This document shows positions 27,805 through 36,891 of a stretch of DNA of 64,000 bases, one piece after another (position 1 is the stretch's first letter; each line of letters starts with the position of its first letter). Origin of the DNA: Brevinema_A sp051647535 (lineage in GTDB: Bacteria; Spirochaetota; Brevinematia; Brevinematales; Brevinemataceae); assembly GCA_051647535.1 (NCBI GenBank), contig JBOFEA010000025.1, forward strand, positions 1 through 64,000, written 5' to 3'. The position numbers and the translations under genes were made by a program. The notes beneath the pieces are model-generated. The model saw only the letters and a program-made list of their open reading frames with translations. It did no database searches and was not told the DNA's origin.

Positions 27805-28464
27805 TTAAGCACCTTTCTTTGTATTTTGTTTTTTCTTAAGATCATCTCCGGAAATCCATTCTTTAATATTTTTGGAATGAGCATATATTACCGCAAAACA
27901 AATGATAAACGACAACAATTTAACCGCATTCGTAGAAGGAACAACAAAATACGCAAATAGAGGACCTGTCATCGCTGTCATCACAGAACAACGGCCTACT
28001 ATTTTTTTTCCTATGGTAAAAAACAATACCAAAAATACACCCATCAATAATAACGCCAATACAGGATTTAATACAAAAAACACTCCACCTGAAGTAGCAA
28101 CACCTTTTCCGCCTTTAAACCCTATCCAAGGCGAAAACATATGCCCTAATACAGCAGTCAATCCCAATCCAACTTCCACAAAATCCGCATAAGGAAATTC
28201 AGTTGAATCAGAGATCAACAATCGAAATAATAAGATAGGAACAACACCCTTTGCCATGTCCAGTAAGGTAATAGGAAGAAATCCCTGCCAAAACCCAAAT
28301 TGACGACCAACATTAGTTGCTCCAATATTTCCTGAACCGACTTTGCGGATATCACATCCTCTTATTAGACTGTAAATCAATCCAAATGGAATACTTCCCA
28401 TCAAAAATGCTGTCACCATCATAATAATAAAAAATACTACAGGATATTGAGAAATGATATACAT
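27805..28464 (-). CDS. plsY: Acyl-phosphate:glycerol-3-phosphate acyltransferase
   Basis: PlsY transfers an acyl group from acyl phosphate to glycerol 3-phosphate, making lysophosphatidate at the membrane. The 219 residues have five to six membrane segments and the three family motifs: GSIPFGLI with RKVGSGNIGATNVGR near 37-52, GFKGGKGVATSGG near 115, and HSKNIKEWISG at the C-terminus. GAGGTG precedes the start. gpsA and plsC, elsewhere in the window, complete the route from dihydroxyacetone phosphate to phosphatidate. Confidence 0.95.
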   Translation of the reverse strand: MYIISQYPVVFFIIMMVTAFLMGSIPFGLIYSLIRGCDIRKVGSGNIGATNVGRQFGFWQGFLPITLLDMAKGVVPILLFRLLISDSTEFPYADFVEVGLGLTAVLGHMFSPWIGFKGGKGVATSGGVFFVLNPVLALLLMGVFLVLFFTIGKKIVGRCSVMTAMTGPLFAYFVVPSTNAVKLLSFIICFAVIYAHSKNIKEWISGDDLKKKQNTKKGA

Positions 28465-28508
28465 ATTTTCACACCTCTATAACATTAAATAATAAAAAGA
28501 ACATATTT

Positions 28509-30593
28509 TTAAGAAAATTTACTGAAATCAGCCGCCATCAAAAATAAACGATATAAGTTTTGAAGTAGTGCGGTTCTATTGTATTGTAATTGGTCTCCGG
28601 TTTTGACCATGACAGAATCAAAAAATAATGCTATTACCGATTCCATCTCTAATAATTTTGTAAGAAAAACATCATACGGCAACTCAGAAACAGATTTGGA
28701 AAGATCCGTATAAGATAGATAGAGATTTTTCTCAGCTTGATCAATCAGCATTGATTCATCAAGCGAATATTCCGGTTGATCTTTAATGATATTACCAATT
28801 CTTTTTGCTAGCTCTACAAGACGTACAAATTGATCCTTATTTTGCAAACGAATACCGGAAAGAACACCAACTCGCTTTATATCATCTAAAACCATATCGA
28901 CATGGTGAGCAAACACTGCTGTAATGGTATCAATTTGATAATGATAAGGTTCTGATTTGAGAATACCTTCCAAACGAACTGAAATCAAACGATATATTTG
29001 AGCTTTCCATTCTTCTGGAGTGACTGTCATGAATGGCTGATAAATCGGCAGTGCAAATTCCAATAACTTATTTAATGAAAATTGAGAACACTCAAATTGA
29101 AGAAGCAAGTGAATAGAAGCTATCATTTGACGTCTTAACGCATAAGGATCTCTTGAACCTGTGACTGTCTTGCCAACTGCATATAAAGTAAATAAATTAT
29201 CAAAACGATCCGCCAACCCTGCCACAGCCGATAATGCCTGAGAAGGAGAAGTATACACACCATCAATCGACATCGGATAATAATGTTCCTTAACAGCTAA
29301 TGCAACAGCAGGATCAACACCTTCTTTCAAGGCATAATAATATCCCATAATTCCCTGTAGTTCAGGAAATTCACCGACCATTAGAGAATTTAAATCCGCT
29401 TTTGCTAATGATACAACTGTAGTAAGTTGGGCTTTATTGATACCTGAAAAAATATTATCTGCAAAGTATTCTGCTAGTTTATGCATACGCTGTACTTTAT
29501 CAGCCATACTACCTGCACCTTCGACAAAAGAAACATCTTTTAGAACTTCAGCGTAATAAGTTAACCCTTTTCGAATATCTTCTTCAAAAAAGAACGCTCC
29601 ATCCGTAAATCTTGAACATAATACTCGATGATTTCCTGCTAAAATATTAGCTTTAGTTTCGGGATCGTCGGAAGGAAGATTGGCAGTTATAATATAATTA
29701 GGAATTAATGTTCCTTTATTATCTGCCAAAGGAATATATTTTTGATGAACTTTCATTTCAGAAATTAATACTTCTTTAGGAAGCGACAAAAAGGATGATT
29801 CATATTCACCAAGAACAGGATAAGGATATTCTGTTAATGACGTCAACGTATTTAAAAGTTCGTTATCCAATAACAATTCAGCCTTTTTTGTATCAGCAAT
29901 ATTGTTAACTGCAGAAAAAATTATCTGCCGGCGTTTTTCAAAATTAGGGATACATCCATTTTGTTCCAATACTTCTTCATACTCAGTAGCTGTTTTTAAT
30001 TCCACAGGATTAGGAAAAAGTTGCCTATGACCAAAAAGTTTTCGATCTGCATCAATACCAAAAAACGATACAGGAAGTACTTTCTCATCAATCAACACCG
30101 TAATACCACGTACAGGACGAATAAATTCATAAAGATTACCATTACAATTCCAACGCATAGGCTGATTAAATCGAATATTATCAATCAATTCTTTTAAAAT
30201 TTGCGGAAATAAATGTTCTAATCCTAATCCTTGTTCAGTTTTCCGAATAAAAATATATTTTTGACCTTTAATTTCTCTTTCTTCAATATCAGAAATCGCA
30301 ACATGATACGTAGCCAAAAATCCTTCTAAAGCTTTTGTTGGTTTGCCTTCAGAATCGTATGCCGCTTTAATAGAAGGACCTTTCTGTTCAATTATTCTGT
30401 TTTCAGCCTCTAAAGGAAGACCATTAATCAAAAATCCCACCCTACGGGGAGATGCAAAATAACGAATATTGTGATATGATAATTTATATTTGTTCAATAA
30501 TTCAGGAAGAGATGATTCAATATACAAAGCCATTTCAGGAAGAACGTTTTGCGGTACTTCTTCAAGAAGCATTTCAAATAAAAAATTAGGCAT
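28509..30593 (-). CDS. glyS: Glycyl-tRNA synthetase beta subunit
   Basis: Beta chain of the bacterial alpha2beta2 glycyl-tRNA synthetase, needed for tRNA(Gly) recognition. The 694 residues start MPNFLFEMLLEEVPQNVLP, the usual opening, with SPRRVGFLI near 50, GNHRVLCSRFTDGAFFFEED near 325, and DPYALRRQMIASIHLL near 500; the anticodon-binding C-terminus follows. AGGAGA precedes the start. The catalytic alpha subunit gene glyQ is not adjacent, which is unusual; upstream is a 366-base gap and an oppositely oriented gene. plsY follows after 44 bases. Confidence 0.95.
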   Translation of the reverse strand: MPNFLFEMLLEEVPQNVLPEMALYIESSLPELLNKYKLSYHNIRYFASPRRVGFLINGLPLEAENRIIEQKGPSIKAAYDSEGKPTKALEGFLATYHVAISDIEEREIKGQKYIFIRKTEQGLGLEHLFPQILKELIDNIRFNQPMRWNCNGNLYEFIRPVRGITVLIDEKVLPVSFFGIDADRKLFGHRQLFPNPVELKTATEYEEVLEQNGCIPNFEKRRQIIFSAVNNIADTKKAELLLDNELLNTLTSLTEYPYPVLGEYESSFLSLPKEVLISEMKVHQKYIPLADNKGTLIPNYIITANLPSDDPETKANILAGNHRVLCSRFTDGAFFFEEDIRKGLTYYAEVLKDVSFVEGAGSMADKVQRMHKLAEYFADNIFSGINKAQLTTVVSLAKADLNSLMVGEFPELQGIMGYYYALKEGVDPAVALAVKEHYYPMSIDGVYTSPSQALSAVAGLADRFDNLFTLYAVGKTVTGSRDPYALRRQMIASIHLLLQFECSQFSLNKLLEFALPIYQPFMTVTPEEWKAQIYRLISVRLEGILKSEPYHYQIDTITAVFAHHVDMVLDDIKRVGVLSGIRLQNKDQFVRLVELAKRIGNIIKDQPEYSLDESMLIDQAEKNLYLSYTDLSKSVSELPYDVFLTKLLEMESVIALFFDSVMVKTGDQLQYNRTALLQNLYRLFLMAADFSKFS

Positions 30594-30623
30594 TATATTC
30601 TCCTAGAAACGAGGTTTTCATTA

Positions 30624-30652
30624 ATTATAACTTAATTTTTTATTAATTTCAA
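30624..30652 (-). promoter_or_regulatory. Promoter of glyS
   Basis: Minus strand: TTGAAA (30647-30652), 17 bp, TATAAT (30624-30629). The rest of the gap 30594-30959 is very AT-rich; no gene, tRNA or T-box-like leader is visible in it. Confidence 0.65.
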
Positions 30653-30959
30653 ACAAATTTTAATTCTTACACTCTTATAACATATAAACAAATTAAAAAC
30701 TAACACATTGTCACCCAACAAACATCTAAAAAAAAAGTAAACATAAAAATTGAGAATATTATGTTTTTCAAATATAATAAATTAAAAATATCTTCCGATA
30801 TATATTATAAAAAGACAATTAGATACTGATTAAATTTATTTGAATATTTCTGAATATTATAGATATTATAATTAATATAAGATTTGTACTATAGTTTCAA
30901 CAAAGATTTTTTATAACATCATAATTTTCTATTATATTCCCAATACAGGAGTTCAATTT

Positions 30960-31919
30960 ATGATACTACTCAATTCTTATAGATATTTACTCAATACCAT
31001 ACTATTAGGTATTCTATGTTTGCTCCCTATAACAAATTTTGCACAATATAAATGGACTATATACACCGGTGATCCTATATTTATGACATTGGAAGATTCA
31101 ATAGACAGAGGAAGAATTATTTACCATAAAGAAGCCAAAAATAGTGTGACATCAACAGGAAATAGAGGGCTTCTCTTTGATACAACATTTTTTGCATTTC
31201 CATCACTTACAGGGTCATTTGCATGGTCGCAGGTACGAGTAAACATTGGTAAAATTTCGTTTTATCCTCATATCTACACGATGGATCAAGGAACAAGTTA
31301 TTTATCTGTTGCAATTTTTTACAACCTTTCACGTGTGGCTCCCGTACGAGGAGTAAGAACACGTCCAAGTTTCACACCTACATCTCTGTTGCAATTAGAA
31401 AAAGAAAAAATGAACTTCCTCAAACTGAAATTTGTTTCTGAAGGATTTTCCACCGAATTAAAACTACAAACAGCAAATCAGGAAACAGAGCTTAATTTGA
31501 GTGATTACGACGTCAACTACAACTACTGGCTTAAAGCAAATCCAAACAAAAAAGAAACTGTCGGCTTAAGAACATTTTTTGCCCGTCCATTGAAATCGTT
31601 TAAAGTGAGAGCATACAGTGACAAAGGTTATATGGATACAACATTAAGCGGAACAAAAGTACAAGTTCTAGGAGAAATTTTCGTAAAAAGTATTGATTTA
31701 TATCAAAGACTTGTTGATCCGAATTACGTAAACAAAAAGCCTGCTGGTGGTGCAGCTCCTCCTCGGACAAAGGCTGCAGCTCCTCCTCAACAAGCTGCTC
31801 AAACTCCTAAACCACCTCAAAAAAGAAGAGTGACAAACACTCAACAACAGACTTCTCAAAAGAAAGTTGTAACGACCAATCGAAGACCTCAAGCAACCAA
31901 AGTTGCTCGTCCTAAATAA
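30960..31919 (+). CDS. Exported protein with Pro/Gln/Lys-rich tail, unknown
   Basis: 319 residues behind AGGAG. A signal peptide of about 29 residues ends in NFAQ. The body (30-245) is beta-rich with several SLTGSFAWSQVRVNIGKISF-like strands. The tail (about 250-319) is low complexity: Ala/Pro, then Gln/Lys/Arg, strongly basic (QKRRVTNTQQQTSQKK). Periplasmic, perhaps wall- or nucleic-acid-associated because of the basic tail (inference). No family recognised. Its last third, with the terminator, is duplicated downstream. Confidence 0.7.
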   Translation: MILLNSYRYLLNTILLGILCLLPITNFAQYKWTIYTGDPIFMTLEDSIDRGRIIYHKEAKNSVTSTGNRGLLFDTTFFAFPSLTGSFAWSQVRVNIGKISFYPHIYTMDQGTSYLSVAIFYNLSRVAPVRGVRTRPSFTPTSLLQLEKEKMNFLKLKFVSEGFSTELKLQTANQETELNLSDYDVNYNYWLKANPNKKETVGLRTFFARPLKSFKVRAYSDKGYMDTTLSGTKVQVLGEIFVKSIDLYQRLVDPNYVNKKPAGGAAPPRTKAAAPPQQAAQTPKPPQKRRVTNTQQQTSQKKVVTTNRRPQATKVARPK

Positions 31920-31920
31920 T

Positions 31921-31955
31921 AAAAAAAACCTCTCAAATGAGAGGTTTTTTTTTAT
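31921..31955 (+). terminator. Terminator, copy 1
   Basis: CCTCTC-AAAT-GAGAGG stem with A-run before and nine T after, directly behind the stop codon. Confidence 0.9.
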
Positions 31956-31971
31956 TAGTATTTACTTATTT

Positions 31972-32246
31972 AAAGGTTATATGGATACAACATTAAGCGG
32001 AACAAAAGTACAAGTTCTAGGAGAAATTTTCGTAAAAAGTATTGATTTGTATCAAAAACTTGTTGATTCGAATTACGTAAACAAAAAACCTGCTGGTGGT
32101 GCAGCTCCTCCTCAACAAGCTGCTCAAACTCCTAAACCACCTCAAAAAAGAAGGGTGACAAACACTCAACAACAGACTTCTCAAAAGAAAGTTGTAACGA
32201 CACCAATCGAAGACCTCAAGCAACCAAAGTTGTTCATCCTAAATAA
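31972..32246 (+). pseudogene. Duplicated 3' fragment of the Pro/Gln/Lys-tail gene
   Basis: Encodes KGYMDTTLSGTKVQVLGE and onwards, matching the upstream gene's C-terminal 100 residues. It has no start region, no ribosome-binding site and no promoter, and a 2-bp insertion shifts the frame before the final 15 or so residues. Transcription should already have stopped at the copy 1 terminator. The longer open frame through it has no supported start. Confidence 0.85.
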
Positions 32247-32247
32247 T

Positions 32248-32284
32248 AAAAAAAACCTCTCAAATGAGAGGTTTTTTTTTATTA
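32248..32284. terminator. Terminator, copy 2, also serving sodC
   Basis: Same hairpin as copy 1. On the minus strand it lies just past the sodC stop at 32292 and has a T-run there too, so the duplication may have supplied sodC's terminator. Confidence 0.85.
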
Positions 32285-32291
32285 GTATTAT

Positions 32292-32864
32292 TTATTTAGA
32301 GAAAGGAGCTGCATACATTCTACTTCCACTTCCACCTAATGGAGGAGTATCAGTATAATTATCGGTATTTACATGTATCATTAATGCACGACCTTTAAAA
32401 TCATTCAATAACAACCTTGTATTCGTTATTTCAGCATTAACTTTTCCATCTTTATCAATTATAATAAAAGGTAAATCACCTCTATGACCATTTCCATTAG
32501 GACCCAAATGCTTTCCTGTATTATCGGGATCCCAATGCCCGCCTGACATACCGCCAAGGACAATAGTACCATCATCTTTACTCATTGGAGTCAAAACATT
32601 TGTTTCATGAAGATGAAATCCATGTTCACCAGGAACCATGTTCTCACTGTCAACTTTAATGACAACACCCTTTCCATCCAAATCATGTATACTTACTGTT
32701 CCGACTTCATTACCTGTTCCTGACTCAGAATCATTCAATTCATAAATTACTGTAGAAATATACTCGTGATTTGCCTGCTTTTTTGATTTTGATAAGAATC
32801 CTTTGATCCCTACAAAAAGAACAACCAAAACAATAGCTACATAAATAAGACTTTTTTTATACAT
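32292..32864 (-). CDS. sodC: Cu/Zn superoxide dismutase-like protein, membrane-anchored, no cysteine
   Basis: 190 residues from ATG 32864 behind GGAG. An N-terminal membrane helix (5-22) without a cleavage motif anchors it on the periplasmic side. All metal ligands of bacterial SodC are in place: H84 and H86 (GFHLHE), H110 (GGHWDP), H119 (GKHLGP), H127 and D130 (GHRGDLP), H164 (LMIHVNTDNYTD), and the active-site Arg182. The two cysteines of the conserved disulfide are missing; the protein contains none at all. It removes superoxide if folded like its family. It follows two lipoprotein genes by 56 bases. Confidence 0.88.
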   Translation of the reverse strand: MYKKSLIYVAIVLVVLFVGIKGFLSKSKKQANHEYISTVIYELNDSESGTGNEVGTVSIHDLDGKGVVIKVDSENMVPGEHGFHLHETNVLTPMSKDDGTIVLGGMSGGHWDPDNTGKHLGPNGNGHRGDLPFIIIDKDGKVNAEITNTRLLLNDFKGRALMIHVNTDNYTDTPPLGGSGSRMYAAPFSK

Positions 32865-32920
32865 TATATTACTCCTATTAAATATAAGTTTATAATATTT
32901 TAAATTAAAATTAAACACTT

Positions 32921-35182
32921 TTAAGGCAATGCTTCAGCACCGGGAGGAGAATATGGCGGATCATTACCAATTCTAATAGTAATCATTAATACATTCAGAT
33001 CAGCTACCGATCGTGTTGTCTGTTCAACACCCTTACTAGGATTATGATACACAGCTTTAATACTACCTGCAGCCACAGTACCACCAGCTAGTGCCTGCAC
33101 ACCAATATATTCAATAGAACCTTTATATATTCCCGATACATTTACCGGTCCGTTCATAGCAGATCCGGCCGGATTTATAATAACATCCATTCTAGGATTA
33201 CCATCCAAAGTTATTTCAAATTGAGTTAAATTCAACCAATTGTTGCGAATAGATGAAAACTGAGAAGAATAATCATAACATCCACCTCCACGTCCTTTAA
33301 CAACAGCCGCAACACCAATACTACCAAAATTATTAATTTGATATTGAGTATAATATATAGAATAATCAACATCTCGAATAAATTCATTAATATCATTAGG
33401 TAGTCGGTACCCTTCAATAGGGGACGATTTCAAACTTTCCTCTCCGGCATCATTTACCGCAGAAACTTTATATGCATATCGACGCAAAGGAATTTGAGGA
33501 AGAGGGTCATTATAAAATTTGGATGTATTATCAAGTTCAGTAATTAACGTATATCTACTTTCACTCAAATCAGAAATAGTTTCAAAACGATGCTTGAACG
33601 TCGCTCTATAAACACGATATTTTGTTGCACCATCAACAAAATCCCAACTCAAAGATAAATATTTATGTTTAGAGGTTCTATTGTTAAGAATTTGAAAAGC
33701 ACGAGGAGTTTGAATTTTTTGAACAGCACCAACAATTACTTGAGAAGGATCACTTTCTAAATCACTATCATTCAATACAGACACTTTATAAAATTTTTGC
33801 TTGCGGTCAAGAGATCCAAGAGAAATATTTTCTACAAAATAAGGTTCTGTTAAAAGCTGGGATTTAGAATAAGACCCAGTTTCAGAATCACTGCTATAAA
33901 CAAAATAACCTTTAGCGTTTTTAACAGGAGACCACCGCAGTTCAATTTTATCACTAAAAAATAAGGTACTTGTAATGTTAAATGGAGCTCTTAAGATCCA
34001 TCCTTCTATCGGCTTAGTTCTAGCACCTTCACCATAAGAATTCACAGCTGAAATTGAATAAAAATAAGTATATGATTCACTATTCGGAGTATCAATAAAT
34101 TCCGTAGAAGCAGTTGTTGCAAACAATTGATATTCGCCTTTTTCTTGGGAAGCACGATATATATTATATTTAGAAACTCCAGACATGGCATTCCATTGAA
34201 GAGTAATTTGAGTTTTACTTTGACCCTGAATATTTTGAAGAACAGAATTTGGAATTTCAGGGGCATTTAAAGTACCGGATTTTCTTTTATATCCTATTTC
34301 GATCCTGCTTAAATCACTTAAGCTTCCTATTTCTGAGACAGCTTGAATCCAATATAATACATTATCTCCAGATGGAATTAAAGGATCTGTATCTTCGAAT
34401 ATTGTATTTTTAGTTTGTTTTAAAAATTGAGGAGGATAATTAGAAGAAAAAGAACGGTATATATTATATTCATTAGCAAAAAACGCCGGATCCCACTCCA
34501 CAACAATTTTATCAGAAAAAGTTCCGTCACTTGCTTGAATGTTATTATTCACTCCAAAACGAAGTCCTTCAACAGGCTGGCTTGGAACACTTTCAAAATC
34601 AACCTCATTAACGGAAGAAACACGATAAAAATAAACTACACCGGGAAGAGCTGTTGTGTCTGAATAAAACGTATAATCCGACCTATCAATAAACACAAAA
34701 TTTTCACCAGGCAGAGCCCTATAAATACTATAAGAAACAGCTGTACTTACAGGAGACCATGTAAGACGAATTTCTTTACTGGAAGCTCCCTTTTCGGTTT
34801 TCACATCTGCAGGAGGCTGATCAGCGGAAATACCAGCAAATCCGCATACAGGATCGGCTTTAAAGATAGGGGCATCTTCATGATTATATCCTACAACTTG
34901 ATAAAAATATATCTGCCCAGGAACAAGTTTGGTATCTTCAAAAAACGGATCAGAAAGTCTGTCAGAAATAGGTATGTAGCTATCTCCAAATTCAGAAACG
35001 GATCTATATACTTGATAACTTTTAAAATAAGCATTTATACTCCAAGAAACTTTGACTTTATTTGAAAAATCTCCCTGTGTTGCAATTGCAGAAAATCTAG
35101 TTAACGAACTATCTGTCAAACGGCTGACTCCGCATGAGGTAATATTAAAAACTAACAACAGTAATAATAATATTTTCTTCAT
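32921..35182 (-). CDS. Lipoprotein with about six fibronectin type III domains
   Basis: 753 residues. A signal peptide ends in NITSC (Cys17). Repeated FN3 units of about 95 residues fill residues 35-600; each has a VSW/LTW/LRWS strand, a YxVYRS/YRA core and a YFYxVxAVN strand. The last 145 residues form a different domain beginning near SIYYTQYQINNFGSIG, with no assignment. Probably on the outer membrane or periplasmic. It starts 12 bases after the related FN3 lipoprotein gene and is part of the same transcript. Confidence 0.85.
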   Translation of the reverse strand: MKKILLLLLLVFNITSCGVSRLTDSSLTRFSAIATQGDFSNKVKVSWSINAYFKSYQVYRSVSEFGDSYIPISDRLSDPFFEDTKLVPGQIYFYQVVGYNHEDAPIFKADPVCGFAGISADQPPADVKTEKGASSKEIRLTWSPVSTAVSYSIYRALPGENFVFIDRSDYTFYSDTTALPGVVYFYRVSSVNEVDFESVPSQPVEGLRFGVNNNIQASDGTFSDKIVVEWDPAFFANEYNIYRSFSSNYPPQFLKQTKNTIFEDTDPLIPSGDNVLYWIQAVSEIGSLSDLSRIEIGYKRKSGTLNAPEIPNSVLQNIQGQSKTQITLQWNAMSGVSKYNIYRASQEKGEYQLFATTASTEFIDTPNSESYTYFYSISAVNSYGEGARTKPIEGWILRAPFNITSTLFFSDKIELRWSPVKNAKGYFVYSSDSETGSYSKSQLLTEPYFVENISLGSLDRKQKFYKVSVLNDSDLESDPSQVIVGAVQKIQTPRAFQILNNRTSKHKYLSLSWDFVDGATKYRVYRATFKHRFETISDLSESRYTLITELDNTSKFYNDPLPQIPLRRYAYKVSAVNDAGEESLKSSPIEGYRLPNDINEFIRDVDYSIYYTQYQINNFGSIGVAAVVKGRGGGCYDYSSQFSSIRNNWLNLTQFEITLDGNPRMDVIINPAGSAMNGPVNVSGIYKGSIEYIGVQALAGGTVAAGSIKAVYHNPSKGVEQTTRSVADLNVLMITIRIGNDPPYSPPGAEALP

Positions 35183-35194
35183 ATTAACCTTCCC

Positions 35195-36481
35195 CTAACG
35201 TAATGTAGAAACTACAGCAGGAATTCCAACAGGAAGATTGCCTTTATTAATATTAAGAGCTTGAATTTGATATGTGACCTCCGTTCCGGCAGAGACTGAT
35301 GAAAGGAAAGGGCCTTTAAGGTTGTCTTGAAATGTAGTACCTGAAATATCTTGGACATCAAACCAATCACTCTGCGTTGCTGATTTTCTATATATTCTAT
35401 ATCCGGATGCACCCGGTACAGCACTCCAATTAATTTTCCAAGTATTACCAAAAAAAGGTTTGTTTACTTTTAGATTTTTAGGATCGGGCAATACATCATC
35501 AGGATCAACAGCTTGACCCAAAATAGGTAATGTAAGATCACTTTGTTGCAAATTGTTTGCCACAGAACGGATTTTGTAATAGTACGTTGGATATCGAAAA
35601 TCTTTTCCACTTCCGGTTCCTTTTACGCAGGGAAGCCCCATATCCGTAAAAGTACCACCAAAAACAGAAGGCATAATCAATTCATATCCGTCCAACTCGC
35701 TACGAGAACGAAATACTTGGTAATATTCCATTTTAGGATCAAAATCCCAAGTTAAATAAATAGATCCCGCAGGATTATGCGAAAAAGAAACCACTTCAAA
35801 ATTACTTGGTACTCCAAAGGTAAATCCTTCAACAGAATCGGTACTGTATTCTACAACTTTCCCTGTTTTATCTTTACCAATGACTGCAACTTTATATTCA
35901 TATCTTTGATTAGGATCCAGATTCTTGTCTGTATAACTGCGTTCAAATACATCTGCAATAACTTCAAACACATCTGCTTTCTTTCTATAAACTCTAAATA
36001 ATACACCTGAAGATACAGAGTATTTCCAATACACATTAATCTTATCTTCGAATTCTCCCTGAGAAACAATAAGAGATTCCGGTATCTTAGAACAAACAAG
36101 TTCCGGCATTCCTCTTTTACCAAAAGCAATTTCTGAAGAACCAAGAGGATGATCACGGAAAGTATATCCGACAACTTTGTAGTAAAATGTTTTGTTGATC
36201 TGTGCAGTTTCATCTAAAAAACTTTGACGACGGATATTACCGTTGAGTAAAAATTCTTCTTTTGGCACAGACAGATCTTCTTTTCTTTCCGAACGGTACA
36301 CTTCAAAACGATCGAACTCCCATCCGGCTTTCCAGTGCAAAAACACACCTTCTGATTTCTCTGTTTGAGGAATATCTAAAGGTATATTTACCAAACCAAC
36401 TGATTCTTGAATATAAGATTTAGAACAAGATGTTTGGAGAAAAAAAGCCACCAATAATAATAAAAATCGACTTTTATTCAT
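35195..36481 (-). CDS. Fibronectin type III lipoprotein
   Basis: 428 residues behind AAGGGG. A signal peptide ends in LQTSC (Cys19). Four FN3-like units follow (VFLHWKAGWEFDRFEVYRS, INVYWKYSVSSGVLFRVYRK, IYLTWDFDPKMEYYQVFRS, WKINWSAVPGASGYRIYRK). It is the first gene of the operon with the larger FN3 lipoprotein and sodC; the unit sequences are close enough in pattern to suggest the two arose by duplication. Function unknown; matrix or adhesin-like binding is a guess. Confidence 0.85.
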   Translation of the reverse strand: MNKSRFLLLLVAFFLQTSCSKSYIQESVGLVNIPLDIPQTEKSEGVFLHWKAGWEFDRFEVYRSERKEDLSVPKEEFLLNGNIRRQSFLDETAQINKTFYYKVVGYTFRDHPLGSSEIAFGKRGMPELVCSKIPESLIVSQGEFEDKINVYWKYSVSSGVLFRVYRKKADVFEVIADVFERSYTDKNLDPNQRYEYKVAVIGKDKTGKVVEYSTDSVEGFTFGVPSNFEVVSFSHNPAGSIYLTWDFDPKMEYYQVFRSRSELDGYELIMPSVFGGTFTDMGLPCVKGTGSGKDFRYPTYYYKIRSVANNLQQSDLTLPILGQAVDPDDVLPDPKNLKVNKPFFGNTWKINWSAVPGASGYRIYRKSATQSDWFDVQDISGTTFQDNLKGPFLSSVSAGTEVTYQIQALNINKGNLPVGIPAVVSTLR

Positions 36482-36591
36482 TTCTTGACCCCTTAAAAAT
36501 TAATAATAAAAAATAAATAATAATAATATAAAAAATAAAAACGTAGCTATTATCATTACATAAGATCAAAATATTACAAAAATACAAATTA

Positions 36592-36620
36592 ATTATAATA
36601 AAAACAACATTTAAAGTCAA
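36592..36620 (-). promoter_or_regulatory. Promoter of the FN3 lipoprotein-sodC operon
   Basis: Minus strand: TTGACT (36615-36620), 17 bp, TATAAT (36592-36597). It shares the 410-base gap 36482-36891 with the fba promoter; no gene is visible in that gap. Confidence 0.7.
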
Positions 36621-36800
36621 GAAAACCCCCAAATCAAAATTTTACAAACTACAAAAACATCCCTTATTACTATAATATTAATAACATAATATTACCATCC
36701 GTACTTATTGTTCCAGTCTTAATCTTTATTTGGTGCATCCAAATTACAACTAAAATTATTAACAATCGCATCCTATTTGCAGAAAAATAATATTTTGAAA

Positions 36801-36829
36801 TTGACAATATTAAAATAACATGCTATATT
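36801..36829 (+). promoter_or_regulatory. Promoter of fba
   Basis: TTGACA (36801-36806), 17 bp, TATATT (36824-36829). Confidence 0.8.
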
Positions 36830-36891
36830 ATATAATACGTAATAGGTCTACAGAGTAATAGAATATGTGAATATATTTTAAGGAGTATTTT

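Larger units (their letters stand above)
31623..32285 (+). repeat. Tandem duplication, offset 349 bp, of a gene's 3' end plus terminator
   Basis: The sequence from 31623 recurs from 31972. Copy 2 carries a 24-bp in-frame deletion in the Ala/Pro stretch, a 2-bp insertion near 32208 and a few substitutions. Both copies end with the same hairpin. Confidence 0.95.

Noticed and set aside
31903..32358. Independent 151-aa gene across the duplicated 3' fragment
   Set aside because: The frame is a by-product of the duplication, crosses two terminators, has no ribosome-binding site and runs into sodC antisense.
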